Of a stretch of 64,000 nucleotides of DNA, positions 52,828-61,298 are shown in pieces. Made by a program: the position numbers and the translations under genes. How positions within the stretch are numbered: position 1 is the stretch's first letter; every line of letters starts with the position of its first letter. Below the pieces are notes generated by a model. It had not been told where the DNA came from and did not search any database. It worked only from the letters and a program-made list of their open reading frames with translations. Source of the DNA: Dyella halodurans (GTDB lineage Bacteria; Pseudomonadota; Gammaproteobacteria; Xanthomonadales; Rhodanobacteraceae); NCBI RefSeq assembly GCF_026283925.1, contig NZ_JAPDPF010000005.1, positions 186,001 through 250,000 of the forward strand. Reading direction: 5' to 3'.

Positions 52828-54296
52828 ATTTCCACGATACCTCCAGCGCGCCGGCCCAAAGCGGCATCTCCCAGTGGCCCGACACGGATGCGCTGTACCC
52901 GCGCTTTGAAGCCTTGGTGAAACAGCCGCTGCGGCCGATCCGGCGCGCCGCGATGACGGACGTGTTGAACTACTTCGAACAGCGCTGCCAAGGCTCCGCG
53001 CGCCTGGCGGAGCAGGCCAAGGCGGTGATTCCCGGCGGCGTGCAGCACAACCTCGCGTTCAATTATCCGTTCCCGCTGGCCATCAAGGAGGCGCGCGGGG
53101 CGCATATGACGGATGTGGACGGCAATCGCTACATCGACTTCCTGCAAGCCGGCGGGCCGACCTTGCTGGGATCCAATCATCCCGTGGTGCTCGAACGGGT
53201 CAAGGGCCTGCTCGACGAATGCGGCCCCACCACCGGCCTCTTGCACGAGTACGAAGTCAAGCTGGCCGAGCTGGTTTGCCAGGTCATGCCTGGCGTGGAC
53301 ATGCTGCGCATGATGGGCTCCGGCACCGAGGCGGTGATGGGCGCCATCCGCCTCGCGCGCGCCTACTCGGGCAAGAAGCGCGTGATCAAGATCGGCGGCG
53401 GCTATCACGGCTGGAGCGACCAGATGGTCTACGGCATGCGCTTGCCCAAGACCGGGCGCATGGAGGCGATTGGCATCCCGCGCGGCGCCACCGCGGCCAC
53501 GCAGGAGAGTCTGCCGAATGACCTGGAAGCGATCCGCCGCAAGCTGAAATGGAACCGCCTGCGCGGCGGTACCGCGGCGGTGATCGTCGAGCCGTTCGGG
53601 CCGGAAAGTGGCACGCGGCCGGTCACGCGGAACTTCAATGCAGCCTTGCGCAAGTTGTGCGACGAGTTCGACACCTTGCTCATCTTCGACGAAGTCGTCA
53701 CCGGATTTCGCGCGGGCATGGGCGGCGCGCAAGGGTACTTCGGCGTTACGCCGGACCTCACCGTGCTCGGCAAGTGCCTCACCGGCGGTTACCCGATGGC
53801 CGGCGCGATCGGCGGCCGACGCGACATCATGATGATGCTGGTGGGCGGTATCGGCACCACCACCAAGCGCGCGTTCGTCGGTGGCACGCTGACCGCGAAT
53901 CCGCTGTCGTGTGCGGCCGGCTATTTCGCCCTGCAGGAAATGCGGCGCACCGATGCGGCCTTCAAGGCCGGCCAGGCGGGCGATCGCATGCGCAACGGCC
54001 TCGAGCAAATCATCGAGCGCCTGGGCCTGCCCTATGTTGCCTACAACATGGGTTCCATCGTGCACCTGCAGACCTCGGGCGTCATGCTGCTCGACACCAG
54101 CAGCCTGCTGAAACTCGCGCGCGTGAAGAACGAGGCCAAGGAGCGCAAGCACATGATGGAGGAGATGGGCGCCGCCTACAGTGCGCATGGCGTGATCACC
54201 CTGGCCGGCAGCCGCATCTACACCAGCCTGGCTGACTCGGACGAGGTCATCGACGATGCGCTCAACCGCTTTGAAGACGTGTTGAAGCTGGTATGA
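52824..54296 (+). CDS. Class III PLP aminotransferase (glutamate-1-semialdehyde aminomutase-like)
   Basis: 490 residues from the ATG at 52824, which overlaps the aldolase stop. Fold type I PLP enzyme: GSGTEAVMGAIRLARA (cofactor phosphate), Asp289 in LIFDEVVTGFR and Schiff-base Lys317 in VLGKCLTGGYPMAGAIGG. The match is to the GSA-aminomutase subgroup, but the first ~60 residues are an extra helical extension and its company is not haem synthesis. Placed between two aldolase-fold genes, it probably moves an amino group to or from a sugar-derived aldehyde or ketone. A branch member of unknown substrate. Confidence 0.87.
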   Translation: MNFHDTSSAPAQSGISQWPDTDALYPRFEALVKQPLRPIRRAAMTDVLNYFEQRCQGSARLAEQAKAVIPGGVQHNLAFNYPFPLAIKEARGAHMTDVDGNRYIDFLQAGGPTLLGSNHPVVLERVKGLLDECGPTTGLLHEYEVKLAELVCQVMPGVDMLRMMGSGTEAVMGAIRLARAYSGKKRVIKIGGGYHGWSDQMVYGMRLPKTGRMEAIGIPRGATAATQESLPNDLEAIRRKLKWNRLRGGTAAVIVEPFGPESGTRPVTRNFNAALRKLCDEFDTLLIFDEVVTGFRAGMGGAQGYFGVTPDLTVLGKCLTGGYPMAGAIGGRRDIMMMLVGGIGTTTKRAFVGGTLTANPLSCAAGYFALQEMRRTDAAFKAGQAGDRMRNGLEQIIERLGLPYVAYNMGSIVHLQTSGVMLLDTSSLLKLARVKNEAKERKHMMEEMGAAYSAHGVITLAGSRIYTSLADSDEVIDDALNRFEDVLKLV

Positions 54297-54922
54297 CGAC
54301 CATGCCGATCGCCGCTGAGCTGCAGGACGCGATACGTCGATTGGACGGCAAGCATCTGCTTGGCGATGGCGCCAGCGTTTCCGTGCGCCTACCCGGCAGC
54401 GGGGCCATGCTGCTTGGGGTGCCAGACGGCGAGCCGCTACGCATCCTGCTCACCGACGATACGGATGCGGTGGCGCGACAGCACGCCGACGTCTATCGCG
54501 CGCGCCCCGATGTCGGGGCCATCGCGCTGGGCGCGGGCACCTATGGGCATCTGCTCCCCGACGTCGCCGGGGTCCTGCCGCAGGTGTTCGATGAACAGGC
54601 CAGGCATCTCGGGCGCACCGCACGCACGGCAAGCGGCCGGCCGGACGATATCAAGCGGAGCCTGGCCGACGGTGGCAACGCCTGGGTACATGGATCGAGC
54701 CTGCTGGTCTTTGGCACGACCCTGCATCGGCTGGTGTTGAATGCCGAACTGTTGGAGAAATGCGCGAAGGCCTATGTGCTGGCCGCCGGCACCGACGAGC
54801 CGTTGCACACCTTGCCCTGGTGGGTATGCCGCATTGCCAATGGGCGCTTGAAGAAGGACCAGAAGCGCGCGGCGGAACGGTTTGCACAAGGCTTGTTGCC
54901 GGAAGAAGTGAAGGGCTACTGA
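54293..54922 (+). CDS. Degenerate class II aldolase-fold protein
   Basis: 209 residues, start overlapping the aminotransferase stop (ATGA). The class II aldolase plan is recognisable: GDGASVSVRLPGSG for the phosphate loop, HADVYRARPDVGAIALGAG, and NAWVHGSSLLVFGTTLHRLV then LNAELLEKCAKAYVLAAG. Yet the residues needed for catalysis are gone: aligned on HxxVYRARPD, the Glu is Val60, and the two zinc His are Leu79 and Ala81; only His133 remains. Its C-terminus (WWVCRIANGRLKKDQKRAAE) is extended. It may be a regulatory or structural partner of the intact aldolase in the same operon, or a new activity on the old fold. Confidence 0.75.
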   Translation: MTTMPIAAELQDAIRRLDGKHLLGDGASVSVRLPGSGAMLLGVPDGEPLRILLTDDTDAVARQHADVYRARPDVGAIALGAGTYGHLLPDVAGVLPQVFDEQARHLGRTARTASGRPDDIKRSLADGGNAWVHGSSLLVFGTTLHRLVLNAELLEKCAKAYVLAAGTDEPLHTLPWWVCRIANGRLKKDQKRAAERFAQGLLPEEVKGY

Positions 54923-54989
54923 CGCTCTGCCGCAACTGGGTGCCGGCCTTCGCCGGCTCGACGATCAACAGCGCTGAACCGGAGTGCCC

Positions 54990-56180
54990 GTGACGACATC
55001 CGCTTCGATCGATTTTCGATTCTCGGAAATAACCTCCGCGCTGGTGGTGGGCTGCGTCGCGCTGATGGTGCTTGGACTGCAACCGGCGCTGCTGGGCGAC
55101 CTGATCGAGCAGCAGCGGATTTCCCTGGAGGGCGTGGGCCTGGTGGCGATGGGCGAAATCTTCGCCCTCGGCGTGGGCGTCGTGCTGGCCGAGAAGTGGC
55201 TGCCCCTGCACAGGATCCGCCTGGTAGCCGTGTTGAGCAGCCTTTACCTGGTGGCCGTCAACCTGCTGACCTTGCGCGTGCACGGGGATCTCGCGTGCAC
55301 GGCGATGCGCGTGGCCGCCGGGCTGGGCGAGGCCAGCCTGTTCTGGATCACCACCGTCGTACTCGTCCGTTCCCGCCAACCCGATCGTCTCTCCGGCATC
55401 TTCCTGACCATGCAGACGTTGGCGCAGGCGCTGGTCGCCCTGATGCTGGCGAGGCTGACGATGCCGTTCCTTGGTGGACAGAAGGGCTTTGTGGTGCTCG
55501 CCGTCATTTCGGCGCTGCCGCTGCTGCTGGCAGCGCGCCTGCCGGCCACGGTGCCGCCGCATGAGGAGGCAACCAAGCCAGCGGTCGCCACGCTTCGAGG
55601 CTTTTTCAGCCTGTTGGTACCCTTCGCGCATTTGTCGGCCGTGGGCACCATCTGGGCCTATTTCGAGCCGCTGGAAAAAGCGGCCGGCGTGGCCGCCAGC
55701 CAGGCGAACCTGCTGGTGGCGCTGGTGCTGGTGATGCAGATAGCCGGCGGCGGCATGGCGGCGGTGGCGGTGCGCCATTGGCGCGCGCCACGCGTGGTCG
55801 CGGCAAGCGCGGTCGCGTTTGCCGCAATTGGCGTGTTGATGCATCTGCTGGCCGGACACAGTGTGCTGGTCTTCACTGCCTTGTGCGTGGCGTTCGGCTT
55901 TCTGTGGCTGTTCCAGATGCCGTTCCACTACCGCCTGGCCTTCGATGTCGACCCCCAGGGGCGCATCGCGATGCTGGTGCCGGCGGCGCAGCTGCTCGGC
56001 TCGGGCTTCGGGCCGCTGGCTGCCTCGTTCTTCGTGCGTGGCGAAAACGTGCAAGGCATTCCGCTGATTGCATCCGGGTTTGCTTCCTGCGCGCTGCTTG
56101 CCGTGATCCTGGTGGCATCCCGCGTGTTTCAGGGAACCGGGCGGGGCAGGACTTCGCCTTGCGAAGAGAGCCCGCACTGA
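54990..56180 (+). CDS. MFS transporter of the kinase-aldolase operon
   Basis: 396 residues from a GTG at 54990, with GGAG 5 bases upstream; the GTG at 54984 is too close to it. Twelve hydrophobic helices, starting ITSALVVGCVALMVLGLQPA. It lacks the sharp sugar-porter motifs; the conserved loop (RSRQPDRLSGIFLTMQTLAQ) is only generic MFS. It lies 67 bases after the degenerate aldolase gene, same strand, so it is probably cotranscribed and carries the operon's substrate or product. Confidence 0.8.
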   Translation: MTTSASIDFRFSEITSALVVGCVALMVLGLQPALLGDLIEQQRISLEGVGLVAMGEIFALGVGVVLAEKWLPLHRIRLVAVLSSLYLVAVNLLTLRVHGDLACTAMRVAAGLGEASLFWITTVVLVRSRQPDRLSGIFLTMQTLAQALVALMLARLTMPFLGGQKGFVVLAVISALPLLLAARLPATVPPHEEATKPAVATLRGFFSLLVPFAHLSAVGTIWAYFEPLEKAAGVAASQANLLVALVLVMQIAGGGMAAVAVRHWRAPRVVAASAVAFAAIGVLMHLLAGHSVLVFTALCVAFGFLWLFQMPFHYRLAFDVDPQGRIAMLVPAAQLLGSGFGPLAASFFVRGENVQGIPLIASGFASCALLAVILVASRVFQGTGRGRTSPCEESPH

Positions 56181-56385
56181 GCAAGCGTCCAGGGCGGCGC
56201 CCGCGATGGGCGCGCGTCCGCTTCGATGGCCTGCAATGGCGGGTCGGCTAGAAGCGCGACCTCGCCATGACCTGTTCGCGCAGCTACCTGATGCTGCCGT
56301 TGGCAAGTGCGCGGCGAGGAGTGGTCCGCACCCGTTCAGCGATGCGTTCCGCTCGAGTCACGCGTCCGGCGAACCTGGCGCCGCA

Positions 56386-57777
56386 TCAGCCGCCGATGTC
56401 GCGCAAGCGCTTGCCGTGCATCAGGTTGCGTTCGATTTGTTCCAGCGTCGCGCCCTTGGTTTCCGGCACCAGCCAGAACGTCACCACGATGAAGAGCAGG
56501 TTGAGCCCGGCGTAGATCAGGAAGGTGGACGAGTTGCCGATGCCGTTGAGCAGGCTGAGGAAGGTTGCGCCCACCACCATGTTGGCGATCCAGTTGGTGA
56601 AGGTGGAGCAGCCAATGCCGAAGTCGCGGCCCTTGAGCGGCTGGATCTCCGAGCACAGGGTCCACACCAGCGGTCCGGCGGACATGGCAAAGCCCACGAT
56701 GAACACCAGCAGCATGCTGACGGTGAAGATCTGCGCGGCATGGCCGGCGATGCCGCCGTGCATCATCACGCCGACGACGCCAAGTCCGGTGGCCATGACC
56801 GCGAAGCCGGTGTAGAGAATCGGCTTGCGGCCCCAGCGATCGATCAGCGCAATGGCGATGAAGGTGGCCAGCATGTTGGTGATGCCGACCAGGGCGGTGA
56901 ACCACATCTGCGCGCTGGTGTCGTAGCCCATCTCCTGGAAGATGCGTGGGGCGTAGTACATCACCACGTTCATGCCGGTGAACTGCTGCATCAGCTGCAG
57001 CAGCACGCCCAGGCCCACCGAGCGGCGAAAGTTCGCGTTCTCGAGAAACAGATGCCAGCCGCGCTGCGGCGTCTTGAGCTGCTCTTCGATATCGGCCGCT
57101 TCGCGCGCGACGACAGCGGCATCGTTGCGCAGGCGATGCAGGATGCGCATGGCCTCGTCGCGCCGGCCGCGCATGAACAGCCAGCGCGGGCTGTCCGGCA
57201 GCACCAGCACGCCCAGCAGGAACAGCACGCCGGGCACCGCAATGATGCCGAGCATCCAGCGCCATGCGCCGGAGTAGCTGAGCACGGTATCGGACAGAAA
57301 CGCCACCAGGATGCCGACGGTGATCATCAGCTGGTAGGTGGAGATCATTGCGCCGCGGATCCGCTCCGGCGCCACTTCCGCCAGATACAGCGGAGCGGCG
57401 AAGGTGGCCACGCCAATGGCCAGGCCGAGCACGACGCGCGCCGCGATCAGCGAGGCGGGCGACCAGGCATAGCCGGAGAGCAGCGAGCCGAGCACGAACA
57501 GCATGGCGCCCAGCACGAGCGAGCGCTTGCGCCCCAGGGCTGCCGACAGCCACCCCGCCGCGAGGGCGCCGACCGCGGCGCCGAGCATCATGGCGCTGAC
57601 GATCCATTCGACGATGTGATCGCTGACCTTGAATTCGGCCTGGATGAACTGGGTGGCCCCGGAGATGACGCCGATGTCCAGGCCGAACATCAGGCCTGCC
57701 AGGGCGGCCAGCAGGCAGGTGAAGACCACGGTGGCCCTGGATTGGAAAGTGGATGACGCGATGACTTCGGCGTTCAT
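56386..57777 (-). CDS. Sugar porter MFS transporter (galactose/arabinose:H+ type)
   Basis: 463 residues from the ATG at 57777 (GGGGGAG 8 bases upstream; a TTG two codons earlier is less likely). Sugar-porter motifs: GLMFGLDIGVISGATQFI, AALGRKRSLVLG, PDSPRWLFMRGRRDEA, DRWGRKPILYTG and VPETKGATLEQIERNLM, close to the GalP/AraE group. Imports a hexose or pentose with H+. It is the last gene of the oxidative galactose operon, 59 bases after the lactonase gene, so D-galactose is the likely cargo. Confidence 0.88.
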   Translation of the reverse strand: MNAEVIASSTFQSRATVVFTCLLAALAGLMFGLDIGVISGATQFIQAEFKVSDHIVEWIVSAMMLGAAVGALAAGWLSAALGRKRSLVLGAMLFVLGSLLSGYAWSPASLIAARVVLGLAIGVATFAAPLYLAEVAPERIRGAMISTYQLMITVGILVAFLSDTVLSYSGAWRWMLGIIAVPGVLFLLGVLVLPDSPRWLFMRGRRDEAMRILHRLRNDAAVVAREAADIEEQLKTPQRGWHLFLENANFRRSVGLGVLLQLMQQFTGMNVVMYYAPRIFQEMGYDTSAQMWFTALVGITNMLATFIAIALIDRWGRKPILYTGFAVMATGLGVVGVMMHGGIAGHAAQIFTVSMLLVFIVGFAMSAGPLVWTLCSEIQPLKGRDFGIGCSTFTNWIANMVVGATFLSLLNGIGNSSTFLIYAGLNLLFIVVTFWLVPETKGATLEQIERNLMHGKRLRDIGG

Positions 57778-57836
57778 GAACAATGCTCCCCCGCTTGCTA
57801 TGAAGAATGGTCTTTCGAGTGGTGCATCCGCGTCCG

Positions 57837-58751
57837 TCAGCTGGATGCGGTGGCGATGACGTGCTCCGGTGGTCCCGCAAAACGTGGCTCGGGCAGGCCG
57901 GCGACGTCGACCTGTGCCGCAAACAACGAGCCGGCCAGCGGCTGGGCCGCGAGCGACCTGGCGTCGAGGCCAAGGCGTGCACTGGTGATATAGAGCGTGG
58001 AGCGATCGGCGCCACCGAGGGCCATGCGCGTGGGTTGCGATGCCGGCACCTCGATGCAGCTATCGAGGCGGCCCTCCGGCGTGTAGCGAACGACACGTCC
58101 CAGCCCCCACTGGGCATTCCACAGTCCACCGGCGATGTCGACGATCGAGCCATCCGGTTCGCCATGCGCATCGTCGATCCGGGCAAACTCGCTGGTCGCG
58201 CCGCAGTCGTCGCCGTAGTCGCAGACCCGGATCACCGGCGTGGTGGAATCGCAGAAATACATGCGCTCGCCGCCGGGACTGAAGGCGATGCTGTTGCTGA
58301 TCGCCACGCCGGGCAGGGACAGGCGTTCGAGCGAGAGATTGCGGTTGAGGCGATAAAAGGACCCGACCGGCAGGCGGGCGCCACCATCGGCCGGCTCATG
58401 GAACGTGCCGAACACGAAGCGACCGCTGCGGTCGCAGGCACCGTCGTTGATGCGCGTGGGCTGTTGCGCCTCCACCTCGGTGATGGGCGTCAGGGTTTGG
58501 CTAGCCGGGTGGAAGAACGCCAGCCGGGACGCCAATCCCAGCAGCAGCCAGCCGTCCACCTCGCATAGCGCAAAGCAGCCCAGTCGTTCCGGCAGCAGCC
58601 AGTGGTCGAGCGCACCTTCATCGATGCGATAGCGCCACAGCGTCGACGCCTGGATGTCGGTCCAGTACAGCGCCTGCTCCCGCTCGCACCAGACGATGCC
58701 TTCGCCCAACTCGTTCTGCAGCAGGACAGCGACGCCAGCGACGTCGTTCAT
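57837..58751 (-). CDS. SMP-30/gluconolactonase-family sugar lactonase (galactonolactonase)
   Basis: 304 residues from the ATG at 58751, which overlaps the SDR stop by 4 bases. Six-bladed propeller with metal residues in ELGEGIVWCEREQALYWTDI, TRINDGACDRSGRFVFGT, AISNSIAFSPGG and GEPDGSIVDIAGGLWNAQWG. These enzymes hydrolyse sugar-1,4- or 1,5-lactones to aldonates. Placed directly after a dehydrogenase and beside DgoD, it should open D-galactonolactone; an L-arabinolactone role is a less likely alternative because the operon has DgoK and DgoA. Confidence 0.9.
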   Translation of the reverse strand: MNDVAGVAVLLQNELGEGIVWCEREQALYWTDIQASTLWRYRIDEGALDHWLLPERLGCFALCEVDGWLLLGLASRLAFFHPASQTLTPITEVEAQQPTRINDGACDRSGRFVFGTFHEPADGGARLPVGSFYRLNRNLSLERLSLPGVAISNSIAFSPGGERMYFCDSTTPVIRVCDYGDDCGATSEFARIDDAHGEPDGSIVDIAGGLWNAQWGLGRVVRYTPEGRLDSCIEVPASQPTRMALGGADRSTLYITSARLGLDARSLAAQPLAGSLFAAQVDVAGLPEPRFAGPPEHVIATASS

Positions 58752-59512
58752 GCCCAGCCGCCATCCACGATGAACTGTTGGCCGGTACACATGCGGCTGT
58801 CGTCGGCGGCCAGGAACAGCGCGGCGCGCGCGATGTCATCCGCCAGCAGGTAGCCCGGCAGGCATTGCAGCCGGGCGATGTCCGCCTCGCCGGCGGCATC
58901 GAGCCATAGTTCGCGCTGCTTCGGCGTGATCACCCAGCCGGGCACCAGGGCGTTGATGCGGATGCGCTCCTTGCCCAGCTCGCGCGCGAGCCCGTTGACG
59001 AGGCCGAGGATGGCGGCCTTGGCCGCGGCATACACCGGGTAGCCGGCGTTCTTCTTCATCCACCCGGTGGAGCCCAGGCAGATCACCGAGCCGGCGCCGA
59101 GTTCGCGCATGTCGTCGCGCACCGCCTGCGTGGCGAAGTAGTGGTGCCGCAGGTTGACGGCGATATTGCGATCGAAATCCTGTGGCGTGGTCGCGTCGAA
59201 CGCGTGGCGCACATCATTGGCGGCGTTGTTGATCAGCACGCCGATGGGGCCATGCGCGGCGCGGGCGGCGTCGATGGCCGCCTTGAGGGCGTCAAGATCG
59301 GTGACGTCGCAGCTGAGGAATCGTGGTCGATGGCGTGCATGGCCGAGCGCATCGACGAGTAGCTTGCCGTTGGCCTCGTCGATATCGACGAAGCTCACCC
59401 GGCTGCCCTGGTCGGCAAAATGTTCCACCAGGGCCGCGCCGATCCCGCTGGCGCCGCCCGAGATGAAGACGTGCCGATCGACGAGGCTGGGGTAGGTCGC
59501 AAAGGGGCTCAT
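58748..59512 (-). CDS. SDR-family sugar dehydrogenase (galactose dehydrogenase)
   Basis: 254 residues from the ATG at 59512 (GGAG 8 bases upstream). Classical short-chain dehydrogenase: SGGASGIG at 18-25, INNAAND, Ser148, and Tyr161/Lys165 in YPVYAAAKAAI; Asp43 in FVDIDE suggests NAD preference. It begins 2 bases after the dgoD stop. In the operon it supplies the first oxidation, D-galactose to D-galactonolactone. Several homologues act on L-fucose, L-arabinose or xylose, so substrate rests on context. Confidence 0.85.
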   Translation of the reverse strand: MSPFATYPSLVDRHVFISGGASGIGAALVEHFADQGSRVSFVDIDEANGKLLVDALGHARHRPRFLSCDVTDLDALKAAIDAARAAHGPIGVLINNAANDVRHAFDATTPQDFDRNIAVNLRHHYFATQAVRDDMRELGAGSVICLGSTGWMKKNAGYPVYAAAKAAILGLVNGLARELGKERIRINALVPGWVITPKQRELWLDAAGEADIARLQCLPGYLLADDIARAALFLAADDSRMCTGQQFIVDGGWA

Positions 59513-59514
59513 GC

Positions 59515-60663
59515 TCACCACTCCGCCACGCTGCCGTCGGCGTGACGCCAGACGGGGTTGCGCCAGCGATGCCCCACGGCGGCCCGCTCGGCGACGTAGG
59601 CCTCATTGACCGTGATGCCGAGGCCCGGGCCGCCCGGAATCGCCACGCAGCCGTCGTGGTAGGCGAATACGCTGCGGTCCTCGACGTAGTCCAGCAGGTC
59701 GTTCGTCGCGTTGTAATGGATGCCCAGGCTCTGCTCCTGGATGAAGGCGTTGTGGCACAAGGCATCGAGCTGCAGATTGGCCGCCAGCGCGATCGGGCCG
59801 AGCGGGCAGTGAAACGCGACGGCCACGTCATAGGCTTCGGCCATCGCGGCAATCTTGCGCGTTTCGGTGATGCCGCCGGCGTGTGACGGATCGGGCTGCA
59901 GGATGTCGACGCCGCCCATCGCCAGCACGCGCTTGAAGTCGGTGCGGTGGTACAGGCGCTCGCCCAGCGCGATCGGCGCCGGCGAGAGCGCGGCCAGTTC
60001 GGGCAACGCCTCCAGGTGTTCGGACAGCACTGGCTCTTCGATGAACATCAGCTTGAACGGCGCCAGTTCGCGCATCAGCACCTTGGCCATCGGCTTGTGC
60101 ACGCGACCATGGAAGTCCAGCCCGATGCCTATCTGCGGTCCTACCGCATCGCGAACCGCCTGCACGTTGGCCAGCACCTGCTCGACCTTGGCGAAAGTGT
60201 CGACATACTGCAGTTCTTCCGTGGCATTCATCTTCACCGCGGTGAAACCAGCGGCGACGGCCTGCTGCGCGGCGCGCGCCGTGTCGGCCGGCCGGTCGCC
60301 GCCTATCCAGCTATACACGCGTATGCGTTCGCGCACCGGGCCGCCCAGCAAGGCATGCACGGGCTGGCCCAGGTCCTTGCCCTTGATGTCCCACAAAGCC
60401 TGGTCGATGCCGGCGATGGCGCTCATCAGCACGGGGCCACCGCGGTAGAAACCGGAGCGATACATCACGCTCCACAGGTCCTCGATATGACGGGGATCCT
60501 TGCCGATCAGGTAATCCGACAATTCGTCCACCGCCGCTGCCACGGTGTGGGCGCGCCCTTCGACGATGGGTTCGCCCCATCCGCATAGGCCTTCGTCGGT
60601 GTCGATGCGCAGGAACAGCCAGCGCGGCGGGACGATGAAGGTGGTGAGGCCTGTGATCTTCAT
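59515..60663 (-). CDS. dgoD: D-galactonate dehydratase
   Basis: 382 residues from the ATG at 60663, the same length as E. coli DgoD. Residue positions also fit exactly: Asp183 and His185 (GLDFHGRVH), Glu209 (MFIEEPVL), Glu235 (ALGERLYHR) and His285 (VAFHCPLGP). It dehydrates D-galactonate to 2-keto-3-deoxygalactonate. Overlaps dgoA by 4 bases (ATGA). The longer open frame upstream lies in the aldolase gene and is not used. Confidence 0.95.
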   Translation of the reverse strand: MKITGLTTFIVPPRWLFLRIDTDEGLCGWGEPIVEGRAHTVAAAVDELSDYLIGKDPRHIEDLWSVMYRSGFYRGGPVLMSAIAGIDQALWDIKGKDLGQPVHALLGGPVRERIRVYSWIGGDRPADTARAAQQAVAAGFTAVKMNATEELQYVDTFAKVEQVLANVQAVRDAVGPQIGIGLDFHGRVHKPMAKVLMRELAPFKLMFIEEPVLSEHLEALPELAALSPAPIALGERLYHRTDFKRVLAMGGVDILQPDPSHAGGITETRKIAAMAEAYDVAVAFHCPLGPIALAANLQLDALCHNAFIQEQSLGIHYNATNDLLDYVEDRSVFAYHDGCVAIPGGPGLGITVNEAYVAERAAVGHRWRNPVWRHADGSVAEW

Positions 60664-61298
60664 GCGGCATCGCCCTTGGCAGCGAGGTCGGACTGCCAGG
60701 CATCGGCGAAGGCGCGCGCGCGCAAGGCGACGTCGCTGGCTTGGCGGCCTGGTGCGTAGAGGGATGACCCGATGCCGAAACCAGCGGCACCCGCAGCCAG
60801 CCATGGCGCCATCGCGTCGGGCGTCACGCCTCCCACTGGCAACACGGCTGTTCCAGGTGGCAGCACGGCAAGCCATGCCTTGAGTGCGGCGGGGCCGATC
60901 TGTTCGGCGGGAAACAATTTGAGTGCGTCGGCACCCGCGGCCAGTGCGGCGAACGCTTCGGTAGGTGTCGCCACGCCGGGCACGCAGTACAGGCCGGCCC
61001 GCTTGCTTGCGCGGATCACCTCGCCATCGCCGTGCGGCATGACGATCAACCGTCCACCCACGGCGGCGACGTCATGCACCCGGGCGGGATCGATCACGGT
61101 GCCCGCGCCGACCAGCGCGCGCTCACCGAAGGCCTCGACCAGGCGGCGAATGCTTTCCACGGGCTCGGGCGAGTTGAGCGGCACTTCGAGCACGCGAAAG
61201 CCGGCCTCGATCAGCACGGCGCCGATGTCCACGGCCTCCTCGGGACGGAGTCCGCGTAGGATGGCGACCAGGGGAAAGGATGTCAGCCAGTCGTTCAT
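60660..61298 (-). CDS. dgoA: 2-dehydro-3-deoxy-6-phosphogalactonate aldolase
   Basis: 212 residues from the ATG at 61298, which overlaps the dgoK stop as TGATG. KDPG/KDPGal aldolase family, class I: VAILRGLRPEEA with the carboxylate Arg, VLEVPLNSPEP (Glu), VGAGTVIDP and Schiff-base Lys127 in DALKLFPAEQIG. The ending VPVGGVTPD-like phosphate site is GGVTPDAMAPWLAAGAAGFG. It splits KDPGal to pyruvate and glyceraldehyde-3-phosphate. Confidence 0.94.
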   Translation of the reverse strand: MNDWLTSFPLVAILRGLRPEEAVDIGAVLIEAGFRVLEVPLNSPEPVESIRRLVEAFGERALVGAGTVIDPARVHDVAAVGGRLIVMPHGDGEVIRASKRAGLYCVPGVATPTEAFAALAAGADALKLFPAEQIGPAALKAWLAVLPPGTAVLPVGGVTPDAMAPWLAAGAAGFGIGSSLYAPGRQASDVALRARAFADAWQSDLAAKGDAA

